DNA from: Knoellia sp. Soil729
GTDB taxonomy: Bacteria > Actinomycetota > Actinomycetes > Actinomycetales > Dermatophilaceae
NCBI RefSeq assembly: GCF_001427985.1
Contig: NZ_LMSA01000002.1
Coordinates: 277,550 to 341,549, forward strand
DNA length: 64,000 bases
Direction: 5' to 3'
A program made the translations under genes and the position numbers. The notes beneath the pieces were generated by a model. That model worked only from the letters and a program-made list of their open reading frames with translations. It made no database searches and had not been told where the DNA came from. Positions 24,923 through 33,187 of this stretch are shown here, one piece after another; within the stretch, counting starts at the first letter, position 1; each line of letters begins with the position of its first letter.

Positions 24923-27064
24923 TTAATTCTTTTCGGATGGGTCCGTGGAGCCGGGTGCGCCATCACCCAACAAGGCGAGGACCTCGGCTCCGTAGAGGTC
25001 CAGCTTGCGCTGCCCGACCCCACTGATCGCCGACAGTCCCGCGACGTCGGTTGGCGCCTGCTCGGCGATCGCCGTCAGGGTCGCGTCGGTGAAGACCACG
25101 AAGGCCGGCACGCTCGCGGCACGCGAGGTGGACAGCCGCCACTCGCGCAGGCGCTCGAACAGCGCCTCGTCGTAGGTCGCCGGACATGTGGAGCAGCGGC
25201 CGACCGTGCGCTCCGCGGCCGTGGCGAGGTCCGCGCCACACGTGCGGCACGTGCTCCGGCGTGGTGCCTTGGGAGGCCTGCCTCCTCCCCCGACCCGCGA
25301 GGCACGCTTCGGCACGGACCGTGCCCCGTCGCCGAGGATGCTGGCCGTGCCGTCGAGGAAGCGGGACGGGCGACGGGTGGCGCGAGCGCCGGGTGTACGA
25401 GCTCCCGACCACGACACCACGAGCCGGTCGCGCGCCCGTGTGACACCGACGTAGAGCAGGCGACGCTCCTCCTCGATCGCCTCGGGCGTGTCCGCCATGG
25501 AGATGGGCAGGTAGCCGTCGGAGGCACCGATGAGGAAGACGGTCCCCCACTCGAGGCCCTTGGCTGCGTGGAGCGAGGCGAGCGTGACCCCCTGGACCGA
25601 GGGAGCGTGCTGGGAGGCCATGCGTTCGTCGAGCTCGCGCACGAAGGCCGCCATCCGCGCTTCGGCGTCGGCCGCCACGAGGTCGTCGGCCAGCGCAGCG
25701 AGGGAGGCGAGGGACTCCCACCGCTCGCGTGCGGCTCCCCCGGCGCTCGGTGCGTCACGGCTCCATCCCGCTCCGAGCAGGACGTCGCGCACGAGGTCGG
25801 GCAGCGGGACCGAACCGTCGTCGGAGCGCGCGGCTCCTCGCATGAGGACGATCGCCTCACGCACCTCCTTGCGCTGGAAGAACCTCTCGCCCCCGCGCAC
25901 GAGGTAGGGGATGCCGGCGTCGGCGAGGGCCGACTCCACGGCCTCGGACTGACCGTTGGTGCGGAACAGGACAGCGACGTCCGCGGGCGGCGTGCCCGCG
26001 CCGAGGAGCTCACCGATCTGGGCCGCCACGGCAGCTGCCTCGCTGGGGTCGTCAGGATGGTTGAGCAGGACCGGCGCCGGTCCGCTCCCCCGCTGGGCCT
26101 CGAGGACCACAGAGCCGCTGCGCCGCCCGCCACCGGGAGACCGGAGCACGAGGTTGGCCAGTCCGACGATCTCGGGGGTCGACCGGTAGTTGCGCACGAG
26201 CTCGACCTGCCGGGCCTTGGGGTGGCGGGACCGGAACCCGAGCAGGTGGGCGGGCGATGCGCCGGTGAACGAGTAGATGGTCTGGGCGGGGTCGCCGACG
26301 ACGCAGATGTCCTGCCGGTCGGCGAGCCAGAGGTCGAGCAGACGCTGTTGGAGGGCGTTGACGTCCTGGTACTCGTCGACGACGAAGCTGCGGTACTGCT
26401 CGCGCACAGCCCGGGCCACCGTGTCGTTCTCCTCGAGGATGCCGACGAGGACGAGGAGGACGTCCTCGAAGTCGATGACCCCGCGCTCCGCCTTGACCTC
26501 CTCGTAGGAGGAGATGACCCGCGACATCGCCGTGAGGTCCAGGCCCGGCGCCTCGCGGGCCGTGGCGCGTGCGGCGCCGGCATAGGTCTCGGACGTGAGC
26601 ATGTTGACCTTGGCCCACTCGACCTCGGCGGAGAGGTCACGGATGCCGGTGCGGTCGAACCGCATGCGCAGCCGACCCGCGGCCTCGGCGACCGCACCAG
26701 CCTTGTGCGGCATGACCTCGGGTGCGGCGCCCCCGATGGCCTGGGGCCAGAAGTAGTGCAGCTGCCGCAGCGCAGCGGCGTGGAATGTCCGTGCCTGGAC
26801 GCCGCCGACCCCGAGGTCACGCAGGCGCGTGCGCATCTCACCCGCGGCCCGGGCAGTGAAGGTGACGGCAAGCGTGCGCTGCGGCTGCTGCGCACCGGAC
26901 AGCACGGCATACGCGATGCGGTGGGTGATGGCCCGGGTCTTGCCGGTGCCGGCCCCCGCGAGCACGACCATCGGGCCCGACGGGTTCGCCGCGACCTCGC
27001 GCTGCTCGGGGTCGAGGCCGTCGAGGACGGCGTCGGCGGACGGGTGCGCGGGCATGGAAGACAT
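24923..27064 (-). CDS. uvrD2: ATP-dependent DNA helicase UvrD2 (SF1, with HRDC domain)
   Basis: 713 aa. Walker A VLAGAGTGKTRAITHRIAYA near the start, motif II VDEYQDVN, motif III VGDPAQTIYSFTGA, motif IV-VI region (LVRNYRST, TLASLHAAKGLEW, LLYVGVTRARDRL). These are followed by a four-cysteine zinc segment (CRTCGADL, CSTC) and a C-terminal HRDC domain (LSAISGVGQRKLDLYG). This architecture is that of actinobacterial UvrD2. ATG 27064 has TAGGAT 7 nt upstream and is probably leaderless. Confidence 0.94.
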   Translation of the reverse strand: MSSMPAHPSADAVLDGLDPEQREVAANPSGPMVVLAGAGTGKTRAITHRIAYAVLSGAQQPQRTLAVTFTARAAGEMRTRLRDLGVGGVQARTFHAAALRQLHYFWPQAIGGAAPEVMPHKAGAVAEAAGRLRMRFDRTGIRDLSAEVEWAKVNMLTSETYAGAARATAREAPGLDLTAMSRVISSYEEVKAERGVIDFEDVLLVLVGILEENDTVARAVREQYRSFVVDEYQDVNALQQRLLDLWLADRQDICVVGDPAQTIYSFTGASPAHLLGFRSRHPKARQVELVRNYRSTPEIVGLANLVLRSPGGGRRSGSVVLEAQRGSGPAPVLLNHPDDPSEAAAVAAQIGELLGAGTPPADVAVLFRTNGQSEAVESALADAGIPYLVRGGERFFQRKEVREAIVLMRGAARSDDGSVPLPDLVRDVLLGAGWSRDAPSAGGAARERWESLASLAALADDLVAADAEARMAAFVRELDERMASQHAPSVQGVTLASLHAAKGLEWGTVFLIGASDGYLPISMADTPEAIEEERRLLYVGVTRARDRLVVSWSGARTPGARATRRPSRFLDGTASILGDGARSVPKRASRVGGGGRPPKAPRRSTCRTCGADLATAAERTVGRCSTCPATYDEALFERLREWRLSTSRAASVPAFVVFTDATLTAIAEQAPTDVAGLSAISGVGQRKLDLYGAEVLALLGDGAPGSTDPSEKN

Positions 27065-27071
27065 CGATGCG

Positions 27072-27081
27072 ATCCTAGGTT
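27072..27081. promoter_or_regulatory. Overlapping divergent -10 boxes (uvrD2 / mycoredoxin)
   Basis: The palindromic CCTAGG core gives TAGGAT on the minus strand (27072-27077), 7 nt before the uvrD2 ATG, and TAGGTT on the plus strand (27076-27081), about 42 nt before the mycoredoxin ATG. The two promoters share bases and should compete. Confidence 0.5.
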
Positions 27082-27122
27082 GCAGGTAGGACCACCCACT
27101 CCCACCCGTCCACAGGAGCGTC

Positions 27123-27383
27123 ATGAGCAGCGAGAACCCCGCCTCCGGCACCGTCACGATGTACTCGACGACCTGGTGCGGCTACTGCCGGCGCCTGAAG
27201 TCCCAGCTCGACCGCGAGGGCATCGCCGTCGAGATCGTGGACATCGAGCGCGACGAGGACGCCGCCGCCTTCGTGATGCAGGTCAACGGGGGCAACCAGA
27301 CGGTGCCCACCGTGGTCTTCCCCGACGGGTCGGCCGCCACCAACCCCTCTCTCGCGGAGGTCAAGGCGCGCCTCAGCGCCTGA
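27123..27383 (+). CDS. mrx1: Mycoredoxin (glutaredoxin-like, mycothiol-dependent)
   Basis: 86 aa, thioredoxin fold, with active-site motif TTWCGYCRRL, cis-Pro segment GNQTVPTVVF and C-terminal helix. Mycoredoxin-1 reduces mycothiol-mixed disulfides using mycothiol. The placement between uvrD2 and nudC is the same as in mycobacteria. AGGAG precedes the ATG. Ends 3 nt from the convergent nudC stop. Confidence 0.93.
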   Translation: MSSENPASGTVTMYSTTWCGYCRRLKSQLDREGIAVEIVDIERDEDAAAFVMQVNGGNQTVPTVVFPDGSAATNPSLAEVKARLSA

Positions 27384-27386
27384 CGG

Positions 27387-28334
27387 TCACCCCCGCAGCG
27401 GCGCGTCCGGGACGTCGATCTCCTCGCCGTACCAGTGCTCGATGAGCCGGCGCGCGATGGAGATCCGTTGGGAGACCCGCAGGGACCCGTCGGCCACGGA
27501 GCGGGTGAGCTCATCGCGAGTGAACCAGCGCGCCGCCTCGATCTCGGAGGTCTGCAGCCTGAGCTCCGTGGACGTCGCCCGCGCCGTGAAGCCGATCATC
27601 AACGACGAGGGGAACGGCCAGGGCTGGTCGCCCAGGTAGGTGACGTCGGTGACGGTGAGGCCGACCTCCTCGTGCACCTCGCGCGCCACCGCCCCCGACA
27701 GGCTCTCGCCCGGCTCCACGAAGCCTGCGAGGACCGACATTCCGCCGGGGGCAAAACCGACACCGCGCGCCAGCAGGATCCGGTCCTGCTCGTCGATGAC
27801 CGACATGATCACGGCGGGGTCGGTGCGCGGGTAGTGCTCGCTCCCGTCGGCCGGGCAGAGCCGGGTCCAGCCCGCCTGCGCCGGCTCGGTCGCATGGCCG
27901 CACAGCGGACAGAAGCCGTGGCGCGCGTGCCAGTTGGCCAGACCGGTCGCCGTGGTCAGCACGCCGGCGTCGAGGGCATTCAGGCGCGCGCCGACCGAGC
28001 GCAGACCGCTCCGTGGAGGGTCGTCGGCTTCCGCTGTGCTCTCCGGCACGACGGACAGCACGTATGCCGTGCCGCCCGTGCGTGCATCCTGGCCCAGATA
28101 GGCGACGAAGCGGTCGCGGTCGAGGGTCACCGGCGCGCGGTAGCGCAGCCTGACGCCGCCATCGTCGCCGTTCTCCTCCACCTCGGCTTTGCCGCCGACC
28201 AGCTCCAGAACGCGGGTCGCCGGGTCGTCGAGCAGTGCGTCGACGAGTCCTGGATCGGCACGGCGCTCGCTGTGGCGGTCGAGAGGGCCATCGGAGAGGG
28301 CAAGGGAGGAGAGACTCGCTGGTGCAGGCGCCAC
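27387..28334 (-). CDS. nudC: NAD(+) diphosphatase NudC (Nudix, possible deNADding)
   Basis: 315 aa. N-terminal domain, zinc-binding region beginning GFCPLCGHAT with the second ligand pair weak (RLCPADGSEHYPR), Nudix box GFVEPGESLSGAVAREVHEE then VGL, and the NudC-specific downstream motif DQPWPFPSSLMIGF. Expected to split NAD(H) to NMN(H) and AMP, and possibly remove NAD caps from RNA. GTG 28334 is chosen because TAGGGT (28342-28347) lies 7 nt upstream (leaderless); GTG 28340 is an alternative. Confidence 0.93.
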   Translation of the reverse strand: MAPAPASLSSLALSDGPLDRHSERRADPGLVDALLDDPATRVLELVGGKAEVEENGDDGGVRLRYRAPVTLDRDRFVAYLGQDARTGGTAYVLSVVPESTAEADDPPRSGLRSVGARLNALDAGVLTTATGLANWHARHGFCPLCGHATEPAQAGWTRLCPADGSEHYPRTDPAVIMSVIDEQDRILLARGVGFAPGGMSVLAGFVEPGESLSGAVAREVHEEVGLTVTDVTYLGDQPWPFPSSLMIGFTARATSTELRLQTSEIEAARWFTRDELTRSVADGSLRVSQRISIARRLIEHWYGEEIDVPDAPLRG

Positions 28335-28341
28335 GTTCACC

Positions 28342-28368
28342 ACCCTAGAGGGCCGCACGGCATACGGT
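28342..28368. promoter_or_regulatory. Divergent leaderless promoters (nudC / phosphotransferase)
   Basis: TAGGGT on the minus strand (28342-28347) and TACGGT on the plus strand (28363-28368) sit 7 and 6 nt before their start codons. The plus-strand box overlaps a CGGCATAC octamer (28358-28365). Only 40 nt separate the two genes. Confidence 0.5.
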
Positions 28369-28374
28369 GAGCGG

Positions 28375-29829
28375 GTGGAACGCACTCCGACCTTCCTTGC
28401 GGCCGTGGCCAGCGCTGGCGTTCCCGGGCTGGACCCGGTGAGCGTCGAGGCGCTCCCCAGCGTGCCCGAGCAGGACTTCGACGTCGCCTTCGTCCAGGAC
28501 AGCGAGCACCGCCGCTGGGTGGTGCGGGCTCCGCGCAGCGAGGCTGCGACCGCCCGCATGGACCTCACGGTCCCGCTGCTCCAGCTCTTGGCCCGGCGCC
28601 TGCCGTTCAGCGTGCCGGCACCGCGCGGCTTCGTGCAGCTCAAGGACGGCAGCCGCGCGATGATCTATCCGTACCTGCCCGGCCACAACCTCGACTTCGA
28701 GGAGATGCCGGCCGGTGCCGGGCCGGCGGCCGAGCTCGGCCGGGCCCTGGGTGCCCTGCACAACACCGACCCGCGCCTGTTCGACGAGGCCGGGATGCCG
28801 AGCTACGACACCGACTCCTACCGGACCCGACGCCTCGCCGAGCTCGACCGTGCGGCGGAGTCCGGTCGGGTTCCCACCGCCCTGCTGGCCCGGTGGGAGC
28901 ACGCGCTGGAGGATGTGGCGCTGTGGAGGTTTGCACCCACACCCACCCACGGCGACCTCACCGGTGACCAGGTGCTGGCGGTCTTCGAGGACGACTCGGA
29001 CGCGTCGACCGGTCGGATCCGGGGCATCACAGGGTGGGAGGACGCCAAGGTGGCCGACCCGGCCGACGACTTCGCAGCCCTCGTCGAGCAGGCCGACCCG
29101 GCGACGCTCGAGACCGTCCTCGAGGCCTATGCGCACGCACGCGTCGAACGACCGGACCCCAACCTCCTGGTGCGCGCCCGGCTCGTGGCGGAGCTGACCG
29201 TGCTCGCCGAGCTCATGCGGGCCGACACGCGGGGGGACGAGCTGGCGGTCGAAGGGCTCTCGACCCGGCTTCGCCGCCTCGACGAGGAAGTTCACGCCGA
29301 GGACGCGTCCGATGACTACCGGCGCACCTCGCTCACGCCGGTGGCGCTGCGCAGTCGCGCCGTTCCCCCGCCCGAGATCGCGGACGAGGACGACGACGAG
29401 GAGGACGTCGAGTTCGAGCCGGCGCCCATCGGACCGGCAGAGCCCACGCCGGACGTGGCGCTCTCCCGCCTCGGGCTCGACCTGGAGGACGACGACACCG
29501 AAGACGAGGACGGCAGCGACGCCCCTGCGCCCGAAGCGGACCAGGGCGGATCCCACGTCGCCGAGGCCAACCGGGGGGGATCCCACGTCGCCGAGAAGGC
29601 AGACGAAGCCAGCTCCGGGGCGGACGAGGACGAGCACACCGAGGACGCGGCTCCTGGTCAGGCCGACTCGGCCGACTCGGTTGCCGAGGACGCCTCGCAC
29701 GACGACGAGGTCGCGTGGTCCCCCAGACCGTTGGGCTCCGCCTCCGGCAGCACCGAGGTCACGCTCGAGGACGAAGCGGGACCGGAGCCCGACGTCACGC
29801 CAGGGGAACACTCGCGAGAAGACCGCTGA
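28375..29829 (+). CDS. APH-like phosphotransferase with long acidic C-terminal tail
   Basis: 484 aa. Residues 1-330 are an aminoglycoside/macrolide phosphotransferase fold: VVRAPRSEAA (N-lobe), IYPYLPGHNLDF, catalytic loop TPTHGDLTGDQVLAV, metal site ITGWEDAKVADPADDFA. Gly-Trp replaces the more usual Asp-Trp context. Residues from about 340 to the end are very rich in Asp/Glu and low in complexity, including two copies of GGSHVAE from a 30-bp tandem DNA repeat (29548-29595). Its neighbours are repair genes, so drug resistance is not implied. The final 35 nt overlap adnB tail-to-tail. Confidence 0.82.
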   Translation: MERTPTFLAAVASAGVPGLDPVSVEALPSVPEQDFDVAFVQDSEHRRWVVRAPRSEAATARMDLTVPLLQLLARRLPFSVPAPRGFVQLKDGSRAMIYPYLPGHNLDFEEMPAGAGPAAELGRALGALHNTDPRLFDEAGMPSYDTDSYRTRRLAELDRAAESGRVPTALLARWEHALEDVALWRFAPTPTHGDLTGDQVLAVFEDDSDASTGRIRGITGWEDAKVADPADDFAALVEQADPATLETVLEAYAHARVERPDPNLLVRARLVAELTVLAELMRADTRGDELAVEGLSTRLRRLDEEVHAEDASDDYRRTSLTPVALRSRAVPPPEIADEDDDEEDVEFEPAPIGPAEPTPDVALSRLGLDLEDDDTEDEDGSDAPAPEADQGGSHVAEANRGGSHVAEKADEASSGADEDEHTEDAAPGQADSADSVAEDASHDDEVAWSPRPLGSASGSTEVTLEDEAGPEPDVTPGEHSREDR

Positions 29830-32800
29830 TCTCCGACTCGTCCGCCAAGTCAGGCCAGACCGTCTCGCCGCTGCCGGCGTAGTAGAAGGCGCCGCGTACC
29901 CGCGCGGGGTCGACCCCACGCAGGCGCGCCCACGCAATCCGGTAGGCCGCGAGCTGGAGCGCGCGGGTGCGGGCGGTCTCGCCCGAGGGACGGCGTCCCG
30001 TCTTCCAGTCGACGATGACCCATTCGACGTCCTCGACATCGGCGAACACCGCGTCGATCCGGCCGCGGATGGCCACCCCGCCGACGACGGTCTCGAGGGC
30101 GGTCTCGATCTCGATGGGAACCCGAGCCGCCCACGGACTGGCGAGGAACCTCTCCCTCATGGCCGGCAGCTCCTCGTCGGCCATGGGGTCCTCGTCCGCA
30201 CTGCCTGGCAGGTCGAAGAGGTCGACGATCGCAGCCCGGGCATAGTGCTCCTCGACCCAGGCGTGGAAGGCCGTGCCCCGGCGCGCCGCTTGGGCCGGCG
30301 CCGAGGGCATGGGACGCCGCAGCTCGGCAGCGAAGCGCTCGGGGTCGCTCGCGAAGGACACGAGGGCCGACGTCGACAGGTGTGACGGCAGCTCCACGAC
30401 CTCGTCGTGGCGCGACTGGCGGGAGGCGCGCTCGGCAAGGAGCACGTCGAGCTCCCGGGCCCACGGGCCGGTCACAGCGGCCCCGTCAGCCCCGCCCGGC
30501 ACCGGGCCCGAGGCGGCGTCCTCGACCATGTCGTGGCCCGGCGCGACGGTGGCGGAGACGGCGTCGCTCACGGCGCGGGCGGCTGCCTCGGCCCGCACCC
30601 GGCGGTGGGCGAGGTGGTCCACGGGCCAGGTGAACTCCTGGCCGTCCTCGGTGCCCGGCTTGACCACTGGCGACCCGTCCTCGGGCGGCACCGGCAGCTC
30701 CTCCCACGGGCCGACCCGCACCCTGGAGCCCTCACGACCCGCGAGCGCCACCACCTCGTCGAGGAAGCGCGAGCTCACGCGCGGGGTCTTGGGCCGGCTC
30801 CACACGCTTGCGGTCAGGAGCAGCGCGTGGCGGGCTCGCGTCGCCGCCACGTAGGCGAGGCGGCGCTCCTCGGCGATCCCGTGCACCCCGCCGGCCACGG
30901 CGAACTCCTCGAGCCGACCCGCGAGGTCGTCCCACCCCGCTGCGCTGCGCCAGCCGAGCTCGGGCAACCCGTCACGGTCACCGCGCAGCTCGTAGGGCAG
31001 GCCGCCGTCCTGAAGGCCCGCGAGCCAGCCCTTGTCCTTGGGCGCCGAGATGCGCCACTGCCCCTCCTTGAAGCTCGGCGAGTGGAGGTTGTGGGCCGGG
31101 AAGGTGCTCTCGACCAGCGCGGGCACCGCCACCACGTCCCACTCCAGGCCCTTGGCCGCATGGATGGTCATCACCTGCACCGCGTCGACCGTCGCGTCGG
31201 CATAGCCGCGGTCGAGTCCGCGCTCCTCGTCGATCGCGGCCTTGACCCAGTCGAGGAAGCCGCCGAGCGTCGCTCGGTCGGCACTGAGCGAGAACTGGGC
31301 TGCCACGTCACCGAAGGCGTCGAGGTGCGCTCGCGCCGCTGCGGGCGTGTACTCGGGACGCGACAGCACCTCGATGTCGAGGCCGAGGGCCTTCTCGGCC
31401 TCGAGCACGAGGTCGGGCAGGGGCAGGAAGGTCAGGCCGCGCAGCCGTCGCACGGCCGACGCCAGGCCCGCCAACCGGTCGTGGGCGATGTCCGAGAGCC
31501 GCTCTCCCTCGTCGCCGACCCAACCGCGAGGCGGCAGGGAGTCGAGGGCCTCGACGATGCTCGGGGAGTCTGCGGCATCGGGCGCGAGGTCCTTCTCGTG
31601 CCGCGCGAGTGAGCCGCCGCGCAGCCTCTGCTGCACGCGCGACCAGGCGGCCAGGGCGTCGAGGTCGGCGATGCCGAGCCGCATCATCGGTCCGGAAAGG
31701 ATCCGGACCAGGTGGTCACCCCTCGACGGGTCCTGCACGACGTGCAGCAGCGCGACGACGTCCTCGACCTCGGGCGTGAGCAGCAGCCCCCCGAGCCCGA
31801 CGACCTCGTGGGGGATGTCGTGCTCCTCGAGCGCCGCTGTCACCGTGGCGAACTCCGCCCGCTTGCGGCACAGGACCGCGGCGCTCACCCCGCCTCGCGC
31901 CCGGTGGCCGGCGAGCCATCGGGCGATGTGGCCGGCCTCGTCTGCAGCGGTGGCCAGCCGGGCCACGTCGACGACTCCGGCGCCGGCTCCGGGACGGGGC
32001 ATGAGCGGCTCGACCGTGACCCGGGAGGCCGCGCGCAGGGGCTGCGCGAGGTGGTTGGCGACGTCGAGGATCCCGCTGTCGTTGCGCCAGCTCGTCGAGA
32101 GGTCGAGCTTTGCCGCCGGCTCCGGGTCCCCGAACTCCTCGGCGAACCTCGTGAGCGTCGTGGCGCTGGCCCCGCGCCACCCGTAGATGGACTGGTGGGG
32201 GTCCCCGACGGCGGTGACCGCAGACGTCTCGCCGGGGGCGACGTAGAGCGCCTTGAGCAGGGCGAGCTGCGCCTCGGACGTGTCCTGGAACTCGTCGAGC
32301 AGGACCACGCGGTGGCGGGCACGCTCGATGGCACCGATGTCGTCGAACGTCATCGCGAGCCTGGCGGCGAGCGCCATCTGGTCGGCGAAGTCCATGGCGT
32401 CCCGGCTGCGCTTGAGTCGGGCGTAGCTGTCGACGATGGGCAGCACTGCGCGGCGCAGGCGGAGGTTGGTCAGCTCTGCTGCGGCGGGGTTGACCTTCCT
32501 CCTGGTCTCGCCGCGCTCGAGCTGCTCCAGGTGCTCGATCACCGAGTCAAGGTGCGCTGCGACGTCCTGCGGCGTCTGCAGGTGCTCCGCCATCTCGCCC
32601 GCGAGGTCCACGACCGCAGCGGTCACGGTGCTCTCGGCCTTGTCGACCTCCTCCATGGGACCGTCGTAGCGCACGACCGCCTCGTGCGCGGTCTGCCAGG
32701 CGGCGGCCTCGGACAGCAGACGGGCGTCGGACTCGTAGCCGAGCCGCAGGCCGTGCTCACGAACGAGCCGTCCGGCATACGAGTGGTAGGTCGACACGCT

Positions 32801-33187
32801 CACGGCAGCCCCCAGCGAGGGAGCGCCGTCGACCTCCTGAGGAGTCCACAGACCCACCCGCCGCAGCTGCGCCAGACGGTTGCCGATGCGGTCGGACAGC
32901 TCGGTGGCCGCCTTGCGGGTGAAGGTCAGGCCGAGGACGTCCTCGGGCTCGACGAACCCGTTGGCCACCAGCCAGACGACCCTGGCCGCCATCGTCTCGG
33001 TCTTGCCCGACCCCGCACCCGCAATGACGAGCAACGGCCGCAGAGGTGCCTCGATGACCGCCGTCTGCTCGGGCGTGGGCCGGTGCGGCAGACCGATCGC
33101 CTCGGCGACGGCAGCGGCCGACCACCGCACGTCGGGCAGTCCGGATACAGCCGCGCCCACGCTGTCCAGCGAGCGTGCAGCGCTCAC
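29795..33187 (-). CDS. adnB: Helicase-nuclease AdnB (UvrD-like motor plus RecB-like nuclease)
   Basis: 1130 aa. Motor: Walker A VIAGAGSGKTETMAARVVWL, motif II VVLLDEFQDTSEAQ, motif III GDPHQSIYGWRGA, MTIHAAKGLEWDVV, RRLAYVAATRARHALL. The nuclease domain has GRIDAVFADVEDVEWVIVDW followed by KTGRRP. AdnAB is the mycobacterial double-strand-break resection motor-nuclease that replaces RecBCD. GTG 33187 overlaps the adnA stop by 4 nt; the frame open to 33733 is the antisense continuation inside adnA and is ignored. Confidence 0.93.
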   Translation of the reverse strand: MSAARSLDSVGAAVSGLPDVRWSAAAVAEAIGLPHRPTPEQTAVIEAPLRPLLVIAGAGSGKTETMAARVVWLVANGFVEPEDVLGLTFTRKAATELSDRIGNRLAQLRRVGLWTPQEVDGAPSLGAAVSVSTYHSYAGRLVREHGLRLGYESDARLLSEAAAWQTAHEAVVRYDGPMEEVDKAESTVTAAVVDLAGEMAEHLQTPQDVAAHLDSVIEHLEQLERGETRRKVNPAAAELTNLRLRRAVLPIVDSYARLKRSRDAMDFADQMALAARLAMTFDDIGAIERARHRVVLLDEFQDTSEAQLALLKALYVAPGETSAVTAVGDPHQSIYGWRGASATTLTRFAEEFGDPEPAAKLDLSTSWRNDSGILDVANHLAQPLRAASRVTVEPLMPRPGAGAGVVDVARLATAADEAGHIARWLAGHRARGGVSAAVLCRKRAEFATVTAALEEHDIPHEVVGLGGLLLTPEVEDVVALLHVVQDPSRGDHLVRILSGPMMRLGIADLDALAAWSRVQQRLRGGSLARHEKDLAPDAADSPSIVEALDSLPPRGWVGDEGERLSDIAHDRLAGLASAVRRLRGLTFLPLPDLVLEAEKALGLDIEVLSRPEYTPAAARAHLDAFGDVAAQFSLSADRATLGGFLDWVKAAIDEERGLDRGYADATVDAVQVMTIHAAKGLEWDVVAVPALVESTFPAHNLHSPSFKEGQWRISAPKDKGWLAGLQDGGLPYELRGDRDGLPELGWRSAAGWDDLAGRLEEFAVAGGVHGIAEERRLAYVAATRARHALLLTASVWSRPKTPRVSSRFLDEVVALAGREGSRVRVGPWEELPVPPEDGSPVVKPGTEDGQEFTWPVDHLAHRRVRAEAAARAVSDAVSATVAPGHDMVEDAASGPVPGGADGAAVTGPWARELDVLLAERASRQSRHDEVVELPSHLSTSALVSFASDPERFAAELRRPMPSAPAQAARRGTAFHAWVEEHYARAAIVDLFDLPGSADEDPMADEELPAMRERFLASPWAARVPIEIETALETVVGGVAIRGRIDAVFADVEDVEWVIVDWKTGRRPSGETARTRALQLAAYRIAWARLRGVDPARVRGAFYYAGSGETVWPDLADESEISGLLASVPLA

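Noticed and set aside
28341-28643. Longer NudC reading with a 100-residue N-terminal extension
   Set aside because: The extension is antisense to the phosphotransferase and lies beyond the -10 box.
28375-29829. Antibiotic-resistance phosphotransferase
   Set aside because: APH fold alone does not show drug inactivation; the gene sits in conserved core context with an unusual acidic tail.
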